Origin: Lycium barbarum
Taxonomy: Eukaryota > Streptophyta > Magnoliopsida > Solanales > Solanaceae
Reading direction: 5' to 3'
Length of the DNA: 64,000 nucleotides
Assembly: GCF_019175385.1 (NCBI RefSeq)
Contig: NC_083344.1
Coordinates: 56,358,782 to 56,422,781, forward strand
The position numbers and the translations under genes are program-made. Under the pieces are notes generated by a model. It worked only from the letters and a program-made list of their open reading frames with translations. It did not search any database and was not told where the DNA came from. Positions 34,036 through 45,577 of the stretch are shown here, one piece after another. Every line of letters starts with the position of its first letter. Position 1 is the stretch's first letter.

Positions 34036-36790
34036 TGTTACATCCCATGTTTTCATGTGTTGGAAAGCGTGCGAGTTAAATGACATTAGTAACGGAAACG
34101 AGGTTATCCCTTAAGCTTATAGGTGGTTAGAGTGATGGTATATATGTATCGTAAGGATTTGAAGTTAAACTAATCGAAGAAAATAAGTTACGTTGAGGTT
34201 CGAAATTTCTTTGAATGAAATAATGTCCAAGCCATAATATCCCGTATTTTGGACCAGGAATTTAAACCGTCCAACATAAGAAAGTTTACCCGAGCCTGGA
34301 GGATTTGGTCATATTTAAGCATGAAAATCAAGAACTCGGTGTATACGAGGAATGAAGTCTCAAAATGATTTAAGATGAAAAAGTGTGATGACAATGATTG
34401 CAAATAATATTTTATGCATGACAAAGGAGGCTATGGACTAGTGTTATATCACATGATTGTGAAGTGTGCTAAAAGATGGTATTATTTAAGTGTAGTAGAG
34501 ATAAAAATATTAAGTTAATTATGGAGTAACGAATAAGTGGCACAAAGGGGCTTTCCACGTGTCCAAAATGGAGATAGCATATTATGACTATGCATTCTAT
34601 TACATGTGCTGGCACTTTTTTGTTGAAAGCACTTATAGAAATTATTATCTATATATGTGGACCCCACGAAATTGGTAGGAGAGGTCTTATGGAATTTTCA
34701 CTTATGTTAGAAATTTAAAGAGAAGAAATGGATAGTAAGACATTTTCCACGGAGCATTAGAGGATTATTAAGTATCCTCTATCTTGAGTAATTATAGGTA
34801 CATAGCAAATAATTTTGAAAATAGCAACGTGGGTTCTTTTTCTTTGGCAAGCAGCAACGTCTTGATGAAGTCAATATTCAGCAAGGTGATGATAAATTTT
34901 AAGGAAGAAATGTATGTCTCGGGAAAAAATATACGGGTTTTGCTCACTACTTCGATCTAGTTATTCCGCTTTTGCCGCGTTGTTAAATTTGGGCTTTCTT
35001 TGAAGGGAAGTAAGGTGAAAGAAGATTATTTCTTGGCATATGAGGTAAGAATTCTCCTCTACTAGACATATTTTAGTTATCCAAATCGTATCTACATTGC
35101 TAGATGAAAGGAATACGAAAGTTATTTCGGGAATCAGATAAATCGTTGTTATCGTATGGGTTGTTTGGTGGCTGTTTTGGAACTTGTTATTGTTCTGTTA
35201 TTGTTGTTAATATTTTTGAGAAATTTCGGAATGAAGATGGGGCTTAAAAATATTGTTTAATTGACAAGCCGAGCTTGCCACTCGTCGCATTATTGTTTGA
35301 ATTATTGAAACTATTTTTATATTGTTGAGGGGCTGAATCGATGGCATTAATAGTTGATGTTGTTAATATGGTTGTTGGTATTGTTGTTGATGATTTGGCG
35401 AGTTGAATTCTCGGGGTTTGTTGAATTTATAAAGGAAATGTTGTCTGAATTTCAATAAGAGAAGTGCTAGCTTAGGGTTGGATTCCTAAGTACCTATAGC
35501 TTGTGTTTGGTATCTACTGACGTTGTTGTAGGTCTTGGGAAGCCTGAGACTTAAGTTTGGATTAGCTTAAGAAGCGGACAAGGTATGTTAAGGCTATTCT
35601 CTTTTCCTCTTTTGGCATGGTCTAAATGAAACAAACGGACGACGAACATATAAACTCCAAAGAAGCTCCTATTCTTAGAAATACTATAAAGGCTAATGTT
35701 CTTAATTTCCAGAAGCTATTTCATTATGTCCTGATACGTTTCTATGATTCCTAAAGTCCTATTTTGATATAATCCATAGTGACATTCGAGGGTGCTTCTA
35801 GGTTATTCAAAGAGTTTCAGAAATAATCTTATGAGTCTCACTTGCACTCGTTTGCTTCTATATATATGTACACACTATTTTACATTTCACCGAGTCCCTT
35901 ACTAAAGGGCCGGGTACGGCATATATTTACATTTCACCGAGTCCTTTACTAAAGGGCCGGGTATGGTATATATTTACATTTCACCAAATCCTTTACTAAA
36001 GGGTCGGGTATGGTATATATTTACATTTCACCGAGTCCCTTACTAAAGGGCCGAGTACGGTATATATTTACTTTTCACCGAGTCCCTTACTAAAGGGCCG
36101 GGTATGGTATATATTTACATTTCTAGTCATTTCCTTCGGGGCTACTTACATTGTTATTCTCTACCTTTGGGGCTATCCATATTACAGGTTGTTTCTCATA
36201 CTTTTATTATGACTTATATCTCACTCCTTATGATTACTGCTGCCTTACATACTCGGTACATTATTCGTACTAACGTCCCTTTGCCTGGGGGCACTGTGCT
36301 TCATGCCACACAGCCCCATATTGCTTTGCAGGAAAGTTATATAGGAGTTGACTATAGGATGTCCCTGGCTATCAGCTGGATTGGTAAACTCCATTTTTTT
36401 TGGAGTGATGCCGCGTCGAAGTATTTCCTTATGAGTTGAATCATATGCATTATGGGTATGTTGGGGCTCTGTCCCAACTTATGTTTTGATATCATGTTCT
36501 ATGTTAGAGTCTTTTGCAGACAGAGTCATGTATACAATATTTCAGTCTTGTAAGCGGTTATGTAAGCCGATGTATCATAATGCATTACTTTACAGATTTC
36601 ATATGATTACAGATTTTACTTGATTTAAGAAAGATGAAAAAATTGTTTTTGAAAAGCTTTCATTATGCATTTCATTTAATGATTAAGAAGAGTCCACTAA
36701 GATTATGAGTATAACGAGAACCAGCGGGTTCGCCCGACTCTAAGTAAGAGTCAGTTGCCCATCATGTCCTATCAGAATTGGGGTGTGACA
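34036..36790 (+). repeat. 3' LTR of element E, 2755 bp
   Basis: Starts TGTTACATCCCATG after the PPT and ends GGGGTGTGACA. The last 70 bp resemble the end of the array LTR (GAGTCGGGTGCCC-type motif), so E and the array are related families. It contains a 47 bp tandem repeat and the conserved CAGTAC-type block (about 36245-36315). No PBS follows, so this is a 3' or solo-type end. Confidence 0.8.
35879..36113 (+). repeat. Five tandem 47 bp repeats in the E LTR
   Basis: Units start at 35879, 35926, 35973, 36020 and 36067. Each holds CCGAGTCCCTTACTAAAGGG, which can fold on CCCTT/AAGGG. Divergence between units is a few bases. This is a minisatellite and not a CRISPR, since there are no spacers. 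Confidence 0.93.
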
Positions 36791-37842
36791 AAAGGGTTTA
36801 GCCTTAATATACCTTTTTGGTCTCCTACTTCTTAACTCTTATCCTCCCAAGCTAGTAAATCTACATTAAATAGAATTCATACTACTGTTAGGCTTATCGT
36901 TATATGCTTGTCTTAAGTCTTCAAATTAAACCCCTTTAGAATCTGCCAAAAATCGGGCAGCATCTCCCCTGTTTATATCACTAGCCTGAAATCACAATAC
37001 CAACAACCAATGACAACAACAAAAACACTAACACTAACACCAACCATACAATCATCAATATCAAAATATTCCATAAAACATCCCACGCGATGTTTATCCA
37101 ATTTCTCAGCCAACAAATTCGTTATACGATCTTTTAATAGCTTTATCTCTGTAAATAAACCTAAATCAATATCAATAAGGAAAGATTCATACCTTGCTTC
37201 CGCTAGAACTACAATATCTTCAATATTAAACTTGAATCCAAGCCAAGATTCACCGCAATATGATACTATAATCGCAACTATACGCTGTACGGACCTAAAT
37301 TTCGAGATTACACTTGAATCGCACTAAAATTTTATGGGCGGAAGTTTGGAGAAGGTTCCAGTGGGTTGGGGATGGTTTCCAGGGGTTATTGGATGAAAAT
37401 AAGGGGTAAACCCCCTTTATATAATGTTTTAGAGTCGGTTTGCACTGACCTACTTTTTGCTCTACGCGTTCGCGCCACCTTAGGGCGCGTTCACGCCGAG
37501 TTAATCTTCTGCTCTGACAGTCTGTCTTACAATGCTCATAACGTTTGATCCCGATGTCGGATCAACACGCGGTTTATTGCGTTGGAAACTAGACTACCTG
37601 AACTCCAATTTAGTCTTTTGTTTCACCCCAAAACTCTTGATATACTAGGAGATATACCGCTCTAAAGTTGACCCAAAATTTCTTTCCAAAATTCTGCCAA
37701 CTTTTCTCAAATTTTTGACAAACTTATTTTCTTCGATTTGCTTGATCCCGGAACCTTTCAACACTTTATTAAGACTTGTTAAGAGTATTCCTTAACCTTT
37801 TAAGGATTCCACGATCCCTTCAAGCCTATGTTAGTTTAACAA
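36791..37842 (-). repeat. Decayed LTR fragment, Tekay-like, no gene
   Basis: It carries the motif GAAATGCTGCC-like region (about 36947-36975 in reverse) found in other Tekay LTRs here, but no recognisable LTR ends. The ORF seen in this stretch (37010-37327) is low-complexity and not supported. Confidence 0.45.
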
Positions 37843-38210
37843 CATCTCTCCTTGAATGTGACTCGTTAGTACATCTAACGCTCAAGGCGAATAGAAACGG
37901 GCTAAGAGCTGATCCCTGATGCAAGCCCATAATGACTAGATAGTGTCCTGAGTCTCCTCCCACTGTCCTTACCCGAGACTTAGCTCCATCATAAATATCC
38001 TTGATCGCCCTAATGTATGCTACGTCCGAACATTTCCATATGACCTCTCTTGGAACTTTGTTGTATGCTTTCTCTAGGTCGATAAAGACCATATGCAAGT
38101 CCCTCTTCCTTTCCTTGTACTTCTCTACCAATCTCCTCACAAGATAAATACCCTCTGTAGTCGATCATCTCGTCAAGAAGATAAACTGATTCTCGAAAAT
38201 AGACACCCTC
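37843..38210 (-). pseudogene. RTE-type LINE reverse transcriptase fragment
   Basis: It reads [20 protein letters not shown], then [34 protein letters not shown] and [15 protein letters not shown], the RT fingers/palm of plant RTE LINEs. It stops before the FADD catalytic motif. The upstream part (SIFENQFIFL, about 38190) contains a stop, and a frameshift occurs at about 37885. The join with L1 sequence at about 38210 is sharp. Confidence 0.85.
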
Positions 38211-38424
38211 TCATTCACATAAGAGTGAAAAAATCTAGTATGTTCTTACCATCTTAAAATCATTTAATACTAGATTTTTTCTTCCAATATTCCTCCTCAA
38301 GGTGAAGATACCAAGTAAGATCATCTTGTATATTATGAAACCTTCTCTAATCTGCTTAGATGGATCAACTTCAAATTGTGCTTCATGAGTCTTGATTTCT
38401 TCTTCTAAGGTAGCAACCTCCTAC
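38211..38424 (-). pseudogene. L1 LINE ORF2 fragment, part 3 (linker before RT)
   Basis: The minus strand encodes EVATLEEEIKTHEAQFEVDP and LHLEEEYWKKKSSIK, the linker between endonuclease and RT in plant L1 elements. It continues the fragments at 48798-48879 and 49733-50842, from which it is separated by F. An inverted repeat of 14 bp (38227-38240 and 38268-38281) lies in this coding part. Confidence 0.8.
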
Positions 38425-38429
38425 AAAAT
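38425..38429. repeat. Target-site duplication AAAAT of element F (mate 48793-48797)
   Basis: Perfect 5 bp duplication. Joining across it restores the L1 reading order, which confirms the insertion. Confidence 0.95.
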
Positions 38430-39047
38430 TGATACAACTCGAGTGGCATCAAGACCTTTTACAAGGAGCCAAGCGAGGGAACTTCAAGCTATGCAAGCAT
38501 TGTTCATGAGGAGGGACATACTTGAATACACTCTAGCACCTTCCCGCAGATTTGAAGGGTTCATGATAGCGTGGGAGGATGGTTTGGAGAAGTGGGTTGA
38601 AGATGGTCATGCTTGCAATGTGGCTACTATTTGAAGATTTGCAAATTCAAGCTTTGTTCCCAATAGAAGACACCCAAACAAGGCCCTTACTTCATTAAGG
38701 GTAAAAGTGTAATAATGTAGTTGTCTTATTTTGAGCTTTAGCATAAATAGTAGTTTCTTTCATTTGGAAGACTTAGACTATTTTGAATATTGATATTTTG
38801 TATTGTAAAACTCTTGAGAGTTGAGAGCTTGTGAAGCCTCAGATTGTGTAATTGTTGAGAGGAAGGGTTGCTTGGGATTCAAATCCCTTGAGGTCTTCCT
38901 AGGAATTTGGTGTTTCTTTTGTTCTTAATTTAGAGGTCTTAGTTTTCTATAACTTTGGTTGCTAAATTAGGTCTTAAGTTGTGTCAAATTATCTATCCCT
39001 TTTGTTTCTTGCCTTTTATTTCTATTTTCGTTCTTAATCTTGCATCA
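38430..39047 (+). repeat. 5' LTR of element F, 618 bp
   Basis: TG...CA ends. Its first 205 bp code for the C-terminus of pol (VASRPFTRSQARELQAMQAL) when read from the 3' copy. It contains a CCCTTACTTCATTAAGGG hairpin (about 38681) and an ATAAATAG box (about 38743). It differs from the 3' LTR at roughly 5% of positions by eye. Confidence 0.95.
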
Positions 39048-39049
39048 TT

Positions 39050-39061
39050 TGGTATCAGAGC
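39050..39061 (+). other. Primer binding site, element F
   Basis: TGGTATCAGAGC, two bases after the LTR. Confidence 0.93.
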
Positions 39062-40598
39062 TTAGCTTAGGTTTGTTCCATCAAATCTAGTCTTGGGTAT
39101 TGAATCAACACAAAAAAAAAATCTGAAAATTTTCCACCAAAAACCCCAAAATTTTTGTGTTTGTTTTGTTATTAGATTCTATTTCCTTAGTACGTTAGGG
39201 TTTCAAATCTTCAAATTTCGTGTCATTCGGTTCAATATTGAAGAATCTACCATTGTTGGGTTGAAGCTTTAAAAAAAGTTGAAGAACAACTTGGTGGGTT
39301 TTGATTTGTGACGAAATTGGGAGTTGATAACCATTGGGGTTTGTTCTACTAGGTTAAGGGAGCCTAAATCCGAAATTTGGGGGCAAAATGAGTTGATTTG
39401 AAGGTAGCTAGAAATTTGAATGTTCATGTGTTCTTGAGCTATCTTCATAGATTCAAGTGAAGAAGAAGACTCAAGAGGAAAGTTATATCCAAAAGTTTAT
39501 ACCCAAGTTTTGGAAAATTGATTTTTTAGCCGCAAATGGAATGGTCCTAGGTTGAGTGGGTCCATTGTGTCAAAAAAAGTCAACAAACCTAGCCCAAGAT
39601 CCACGAAATCAGGTGCTATACGTCGTCACTGAAGCAAAGATACGGTCCAAATTCACGGATCGTAAATGAAGTACGGAGCTTCTATCCAGTCCGTCAAATT
39701 GAAGCTTGGAAACGTTGAACACTGTTGGAGATCTACGGTTGCTATATACGGACCGTAAATAAGATACAGTTCCCAACTGTAGATTGGAGTGAAATTTGCT
39801 ACGCTACTGTTGCTTATTTACGGTGACCATATACGGACCGTACATTTTATACGGACAGTATAATTGAAGAAGTCCCTTCCGTAAATCTGAAGTCCAAATT
39901 CGTAGATTCTGTTCCCCATTTACGGATACATCTACGGTCCGTCAAAAACATATAGAGCGTATAACTACACCCAGTTCAGACCGTAAATTCCAACAACGAA
40001 AAGGTACATTTGATTCAATTCCTTCACTTCTTTTCCAAAAATTTCCTGTGATCCTTGGTTAGTTATTTGTCTCCTTATTTCTTAGGTAAGGAACAAAAAA
40101 AAAAGTATAGAAATTTTTACATTTTCGTTACTTCAAATTGATACCTTGGATCAATTAGGGCTTCAAGACCGCGTTTTCAAATTATCACCTACCCGGGCCT
40201 GAAATTTTATTTATTTCCCGATTTTTGCATTCCATTTTTTGTGTCTCTCCACTAGTAGCCATTTAGTAGTTGTTCCTACTTGTGTTTACTAGTTCTTGTG
40301 TTCGCATTTCTTTCGTGCCAATTCTTTCGTGCTTTTCTTCGTTTTTGCTTCGTTGTTAATTCCTTGGTTCAAGTCCGTTAGATTGAATTGAGTCGTCCGT
40401 CTTTCTTAGTCTAACAAGAATTTATTCCGACCAAGAGTAGAATTTGAACCCTTGTGACTAGTCGACATTAACAAGCACGCAATCTTTGGCGGAAGCAATT
40501 TGTGAGGCTATTAAAGGTGCGCATACTTGAGTGATTGTGAGTTGATTTTACTAATCTAACGTGTTTGCTCGTTTTGTTGAGTGTCTTTAATAGGTACT
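39062..40598 (+). promoter_or_regulatory. Long untranslated leader of element F
   Basis: About 1.5 kb without a real ORF between PBS and gag. It contains a cluster of TACGGNCCGTA palindromes (exact at 39747-39757 and 39832-39842, several near matches in 39600-39980), otherwise found here in the U3 of Tekay LTRs. Confidence 0.6.
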
Positions 40599-42671
40599 AT
40601 GGCTACGGAGGATGAAACACAAGTTCCCACCGGGGAACTCACACTAGTTGATGTAATGAGAGCCTTGCAAGCCTTGAACAATAAGGTTGGGAGTATGGGT
40701 CGTCGAATGGAAAGCATGGATGGTCGGATAGAAAACTTGGGAAGTAGGGTGGAAGCAATTGAAGGAGGTAGTAGGGAGGTCTCGTATTCGCCGCGAGTAC
40801 AATACCAAGGAGGCACAAGTGGAGCTACTCGAAGCACTTCACTTACATTGTCACCCGGCACCTTCCATCATCTATATAACCTCACTCCCCAAAACACTCC
40901 CAAAAACACCTCTCAAAACACAACCCTCACCCCACCAAATAACATTCCCATAGGACAACGGAACAACCCACCCCCACAAGACCAAACTCCAAACGACCCA
41001 CACCTAAATGATCAATACCCAAATGCACCAATGCTACCCCAAGACCGTCCAAACATCTAACAACCAAATAAGGAAGAGATAGAGGAAGCTATACTTGAGC
41101 ACGAACATTATGGTGACCAACGTTGGAGGCCATGAGGGCAAGCACAAGGAGGTTATCGAGGAAAGGGTGGAAGGCATGGTCCTAACCCTTACGTGGGTAG
41201 GCAAAGAGGGTACCAAGCTCCTGAAGGGTACCAAGGTCGTGATCATCAAGGTTATGATGACGATGGAGATTTCAATGGAAACCACGGTTATAGAGGGGGG
41301 CGAGACACGAGTCTCAATTCTATCAAGGTTACTCTCTCTATCTTCAAAGGAGAAAGTGACCCCGATGCATTTCTTGATTGGGTGATGCATTGCGATAGAA
41401 TCTTCTTGACGAATGACATGTCCGAGGTGAAAAAGACGTCTTACACCATTGCTCAATTCGAAGGGTATGCCTCCACATGGTGGGAAACTCAAGTGAAGAC
41501 AAGAAGAATTATTGGGCTTCTTCCCACACCTACTTGGGATGAATTGAAGGACACCATGCGGCGTAACTATGTCACCGAACGCTACAAACAAGAACAAGTC
41601 AAGAAGGTGTATACTTTAAGGCAAAACAAAAAGAGTGTGGAAGAATATTATGATGAGTTCCAACTTGTCAAGATGAGAATCGACTTTGACGAGGATGAGT
41701 TAAATGCTATGACTCGGTTTCGAGCCGGGTTAAATAGTGATATTGTCTCCCAAAAGAGACTCCACAACTATGGGAGCATTGAAGAAACCCTTCAAGCAGC
41801 TATTGAAATAGAGGAGGGTCTCAAGGAAGACAATATCAATAAGTCAAGGGGCTATGTGAGTTCATGGAACAATAACAAAGAGCGAGGAGCTTCCTTATCC
41901 AATTGGCAAAAGAATAAGGGCCCCATGCAAGAAGCCAAGAAACCATTTGTGAAGAATTCTCAAGTTGACAAACAACCTCCGAAGTTTGCTCCAAAAGAAG
42001 GAGGTACGAAAACTTCTATTCAATGCTTTAAATGTAATGGCTTCGGTCATAGAGCAAGCGAATGCCCTAATCGTAGACCGTTTATTTTGAGAGACACTTA
42101 TAGTGAGGATGAGGAAGAATGTGACGAAGGAGATGATGAGGGAAATCATGAGAATGAACAACATGATAGTGAAGGGGATGGTGTTGAAGGTGATGATGAG
42201 CCTATTGTACCTCTCTATGTGGGGCGAAGAACCATGATAAGCAAAGCAATGGATGAACCAAGTCAACGGGAAAATCTCTTCCATTCCAAGTGCATCATTA
42301 ACCAAAACACTAGCATCATGATCATTGATAGTGGGAGTTGTGCCAATGTTGCTAGTACCACCCTTGCTGATTTCTTGAAACTTCCCACCATCCGCCATGA
42401 AAAACCATACAAACTTCAATGGCTCAATGAATGTGGTGAATTGAAGGTGACTAGGCAAGCTATCATCAAATTTGCGGTTGGGAAGTATCACGATGAAGTG
42501 TTATGTGATGTTGTTCCCATGCAAGCGTGTCATCTTCTACTTGGTAGACCATGGCAATATGATAGGTCCGTCAACCATAATGGGAGAACTAACCAATACA
42601 CCTTTGTCCACAATGGTGTCAAACATGTCTTGAATCCCATGACCAAATGGGTAAGATCTATAACAAAATGA
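40599..42671 (+). pseudogene. Reina-like gag-protease region
   Basis: It opens MATEDETQVPTGELTLVDVM with a coiled coil (MESMDGRIENLGSRVEAIEG), then a Pro/Asn-rich part, two stops (at about 41058 and 41130), the retrotransposon gag core (FKGESDPDAFLDWVMHCDRI, WDELKDTMRRNYV), a CCHC knuckle (CFKCNGFGHRASEC, about 42030), an acidic stretch and protease (IIDSGSCANVASTTLADFL, about 42320; Ser-type DSG in place of DTG). The frame is shared throughout except at the end, where pol shifts near 42648. Related to the Reina clade. Confidence 0.88.
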
Positions 42672-42979
42672 GGGAGTTGAAGGAGAAGGGTCATAGTGCA
42701 TTGCAAAAGAAGAATGTTGGGGAAGAGGGAGTAGAGGAGAGTAGTTCTCAAGAGGTGAGTGGAAAGAATAGAGATCTTAGAGGAAAAACAAAGGTTTCTC
42801 TTTTGGCGAATTGTGGGGAAATTAGGGAGGAATTGGGAGAGCGTCAACTGGTGATTCTCCTCATGCATAGGGACTATGCATTGCACACTAATGAACTAAC
42901 CCCTTCTTTTCCTAGTTCTATTTCTTCTCTTTTGCTGGAATTTGATGATGTGTTCCCCACAGAACTCCCAAAAGGGTTA
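42647..42979 (+). pseudogene. Protease-RT linker of element F
   Basis: Open frame with SLLLEFDDVFPTELPKGLPP just before the nested LTR, the usual stretch ahead of RT in Ty3 elements. The sequence resumes at 45578 with [10 protein letters not shown]. Confidence 0.75.
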
Positions 42980-42984
42980 CCACC

Positions 42985-45572
42985 TGTTACACCTCGGAAA
43001 AATCCTCCGCTGTTGCACAAGTGAATGGACTAGCGAGGAGTATGAGTGTCCGATATTTCCATGAGTAAGAAATAACATTTGATGGCCTTAAGTAAGATTC
43101 CAAAGGCAATTGCAAGAAGAGATAGGTTATGCTCCATAATGACTAATTATAGGTTCTGAAAATGTGGAAAGTTGCAGTTTGCATTTTGTCCAGTTAAACG
43201 TAAAATGAAATACGGACGTAAAGTGGTATATGGCCCGTAAACTGCCGTGTCATATTTCAACTTCCAAAACTTCAAATTTCTGTCAAGTGCTTGAATGGTT
43301 AAAGACGACTTGACATACGGACGTAAACTGAAATACAGGAGTAAACGGGGTCGTAAATCACCATGTCTCAGTAGTACTTTTTGGTTCTGTTATGCTTAAA
43401 TACACCCACAGAATATGGACCGTAAACTGGAATACGGCCCGTAAACTGAGTTTACAATCACTGTAGCACTTTCGACGACTGTTCATTTCAGATCAGATTT
43501 TGGGTTATTAAAAAGGGGACCAAGTTTATTATTTCATTTCCACATATCACCCCTTCTCTCTAAAACATCTCTCTACATTTACTCCACAATAATTCAAAGA
43601 TTACTAGTGATCAACAACATAAACCAAGTGAATCAAGTGTAAGAAAACTCATTAAAGATCATCCAAGTCAAGAAATCTCATTGGAGATGAACTAGGGTTT
43701 TGCTCAAGTGGAGTATTATCAACCAAGGCTTTTTCCTAAGACATCTAAGGTAAGATTCATGGTATTTCTATGTTGTTTAAGGTATTTGAGAGTTGAATAC
43801 ATGGATTGTAGAAGGGTATAGAAAAATGGGTCGTAAATGGGGAATAGTGTCATTTTGAGAAATAGTTTGAATTGAGTTATGAGTCTTGATGTATTGTGAT
43901 GTAAATGTGTTATAAATGATGTTGAGAACATGAGATGAGCAATGTACGTGAATGGACATAGTCATGTGTTATAGCCATGGATATGGGTGATTGAAGGTAA
44001 ACTATGAAATGTGGATAATGTGGATGAATAATGACTAGTGTTGTGGTATTGTGAATGTATCATTGACGTTTGGGAGTTGATATACGTTATGGAGCATTGT
44101 TGTATAAATAAAGGAGATGTTGTCCGATTTTCTCTAGTTTTAGTCATGCATGCTAGCTATCGATTCTAATGATAGTATGACTTTAATGAAGGTAGAACGC
44201 GATCGTTGAAGGAGAACGTGCAAGTGTAGAATAATTGTACAGAAAGGTATGTAAGGCTAACCCTTCTTTCATAAGGCATGGTTCTTTGGCCAATCATCTA
44301 AATCTTCTACGAGCTTATCATATTCTCCAAATGCCTCTATCTTCAAAGCTACTAAGCTTACGATTCTCAATACATTACGATTGTACTAAGTTCCTCATAT
44401 GACGAGCAAGCCTATAAGACAAATGCGATGAATAACGGTAATAGCGATAGCGATAACGATAACGATGATGATAATGATGATATTAGCAAGGATGCTTACG
44501 AGCTTATATGTATGTGTGCCTATGTATGACTATTATGAAAACCCCGAGCTTGTATGGCCGGGTAGAATATATGTAGATGTATATGTATATATGTTTATGT
44601 AAAGAGCGCACACCACTGTAGTTGGGTACGGACAACATTGAGCCTTGGTAGGGCTAGGTATGTGTAACACTAAGCCTTGGTTGGCCAGGTATGTATGATC
44701 ACCAAGCCTAGCTAGGGCCGGGTACGTGAAACACCGAACCATCGAGGTCGGGTATGTTATGCAAACGATATATGTATGATATGATTAGATATATGATATA
44801 GAGATGAGTATGAATACGAATATGATATGATTACGAAATAGTGTATGTATGCGATATGAATGTAAATAAGTATACGTAAATGGGTACGGACATGAATATG
44901 GATACGGATACGGTTATGGATGTATGTACACAAATACGCATTAGAAATGGAAAGTCCCTATGAAAGGCAAGTAAGTGCCCGTGACGATGATATTACTATC
45001 TCCCATCTTATGCTATTTCTTATATTGCTTATTATGCTTCTATATTGATTTTGATCATGCTTTACATACTAGGTACATTCTTCGTACTGACGTCCTTTTG
45101 TTTGTGGACGCAGTGGCATACCCGCAGGTGGACAGGGAGGCAAGATCAATCCATAGCCACATTCGCAGAGACTGCATAGCATAGCTCCACTTCATTCGGA
45201 GCTATAACTTTTGGGTACTTATTCTTTTGTGTACATAATTATGGGCATAACGGGGTCCTGTCCCGCTTATGTGATATGTGATACTCTCCTTAGAGGCTCG
45301 TAGACACGTGTATATGGTTAGAAATGTCTGGCCTTGTCGGCCTATATTTTGTATATCATTTTGATAGCCTTATCGGCTCATGTACATTGGTGTGGCATAG
45401 ATGCCAACGATGATATAAAAGCATTGTTGTCCTATGGGACTAGTATTACTGATGAATAGAAATGTATGTTTAATTATGTGCCTCACCTAGATGTAAGTGA
45501 AGTGTAAGCCAAGGGGTGCCCGGGTGGGCTAGCACCGGGCGCTCATCGCGGCCCTCTAGACGGGTTGTGACA
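42985..45572 (+). repeat. Solo Tekay-type LTR nested in F pol, 2588 bp, duplication CCACC
   Basis: CCACC at 42980-42984 and 45573-45577. Starts TGTTACACCTCGG and ends GGGTTGTGACA. It interrupts pol cleanly between ELPKGLPP and LRGIEH. It contains the TACGGNCCGTA-like cluster (43195-43445), degenerate hairpin repeats around GGCCGGGTA (about 44535-44760), a GATAAC-type microsatellite (44445-44485) and the conserved block (about 45062-45125). Confidence 0.95.
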
Positions 45573-45577
45573 CCACC

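Noticed and set aside
35879..36113. CRISPR-like regular repeats
   Set aside because: Units are adjacent with no spacers, and the context is a plant LTR.
37010..37327. 105-codon ORF starting MTTTKTLTL
   Set aside because: Low complexity, inside LTR debris, no recognisable domain.
38227..38281. 14 bp inverted repeat as a MITE
   Set aside because: Both arms lie within L1 coding sequence in the correct order; no target-site duplication. Probably chance.
44445..44485. GATAAC-type repeat as a satellite or origin
   Set aside because: A short imperfect microsatellite inside the solo LTR; no wider periodicity.
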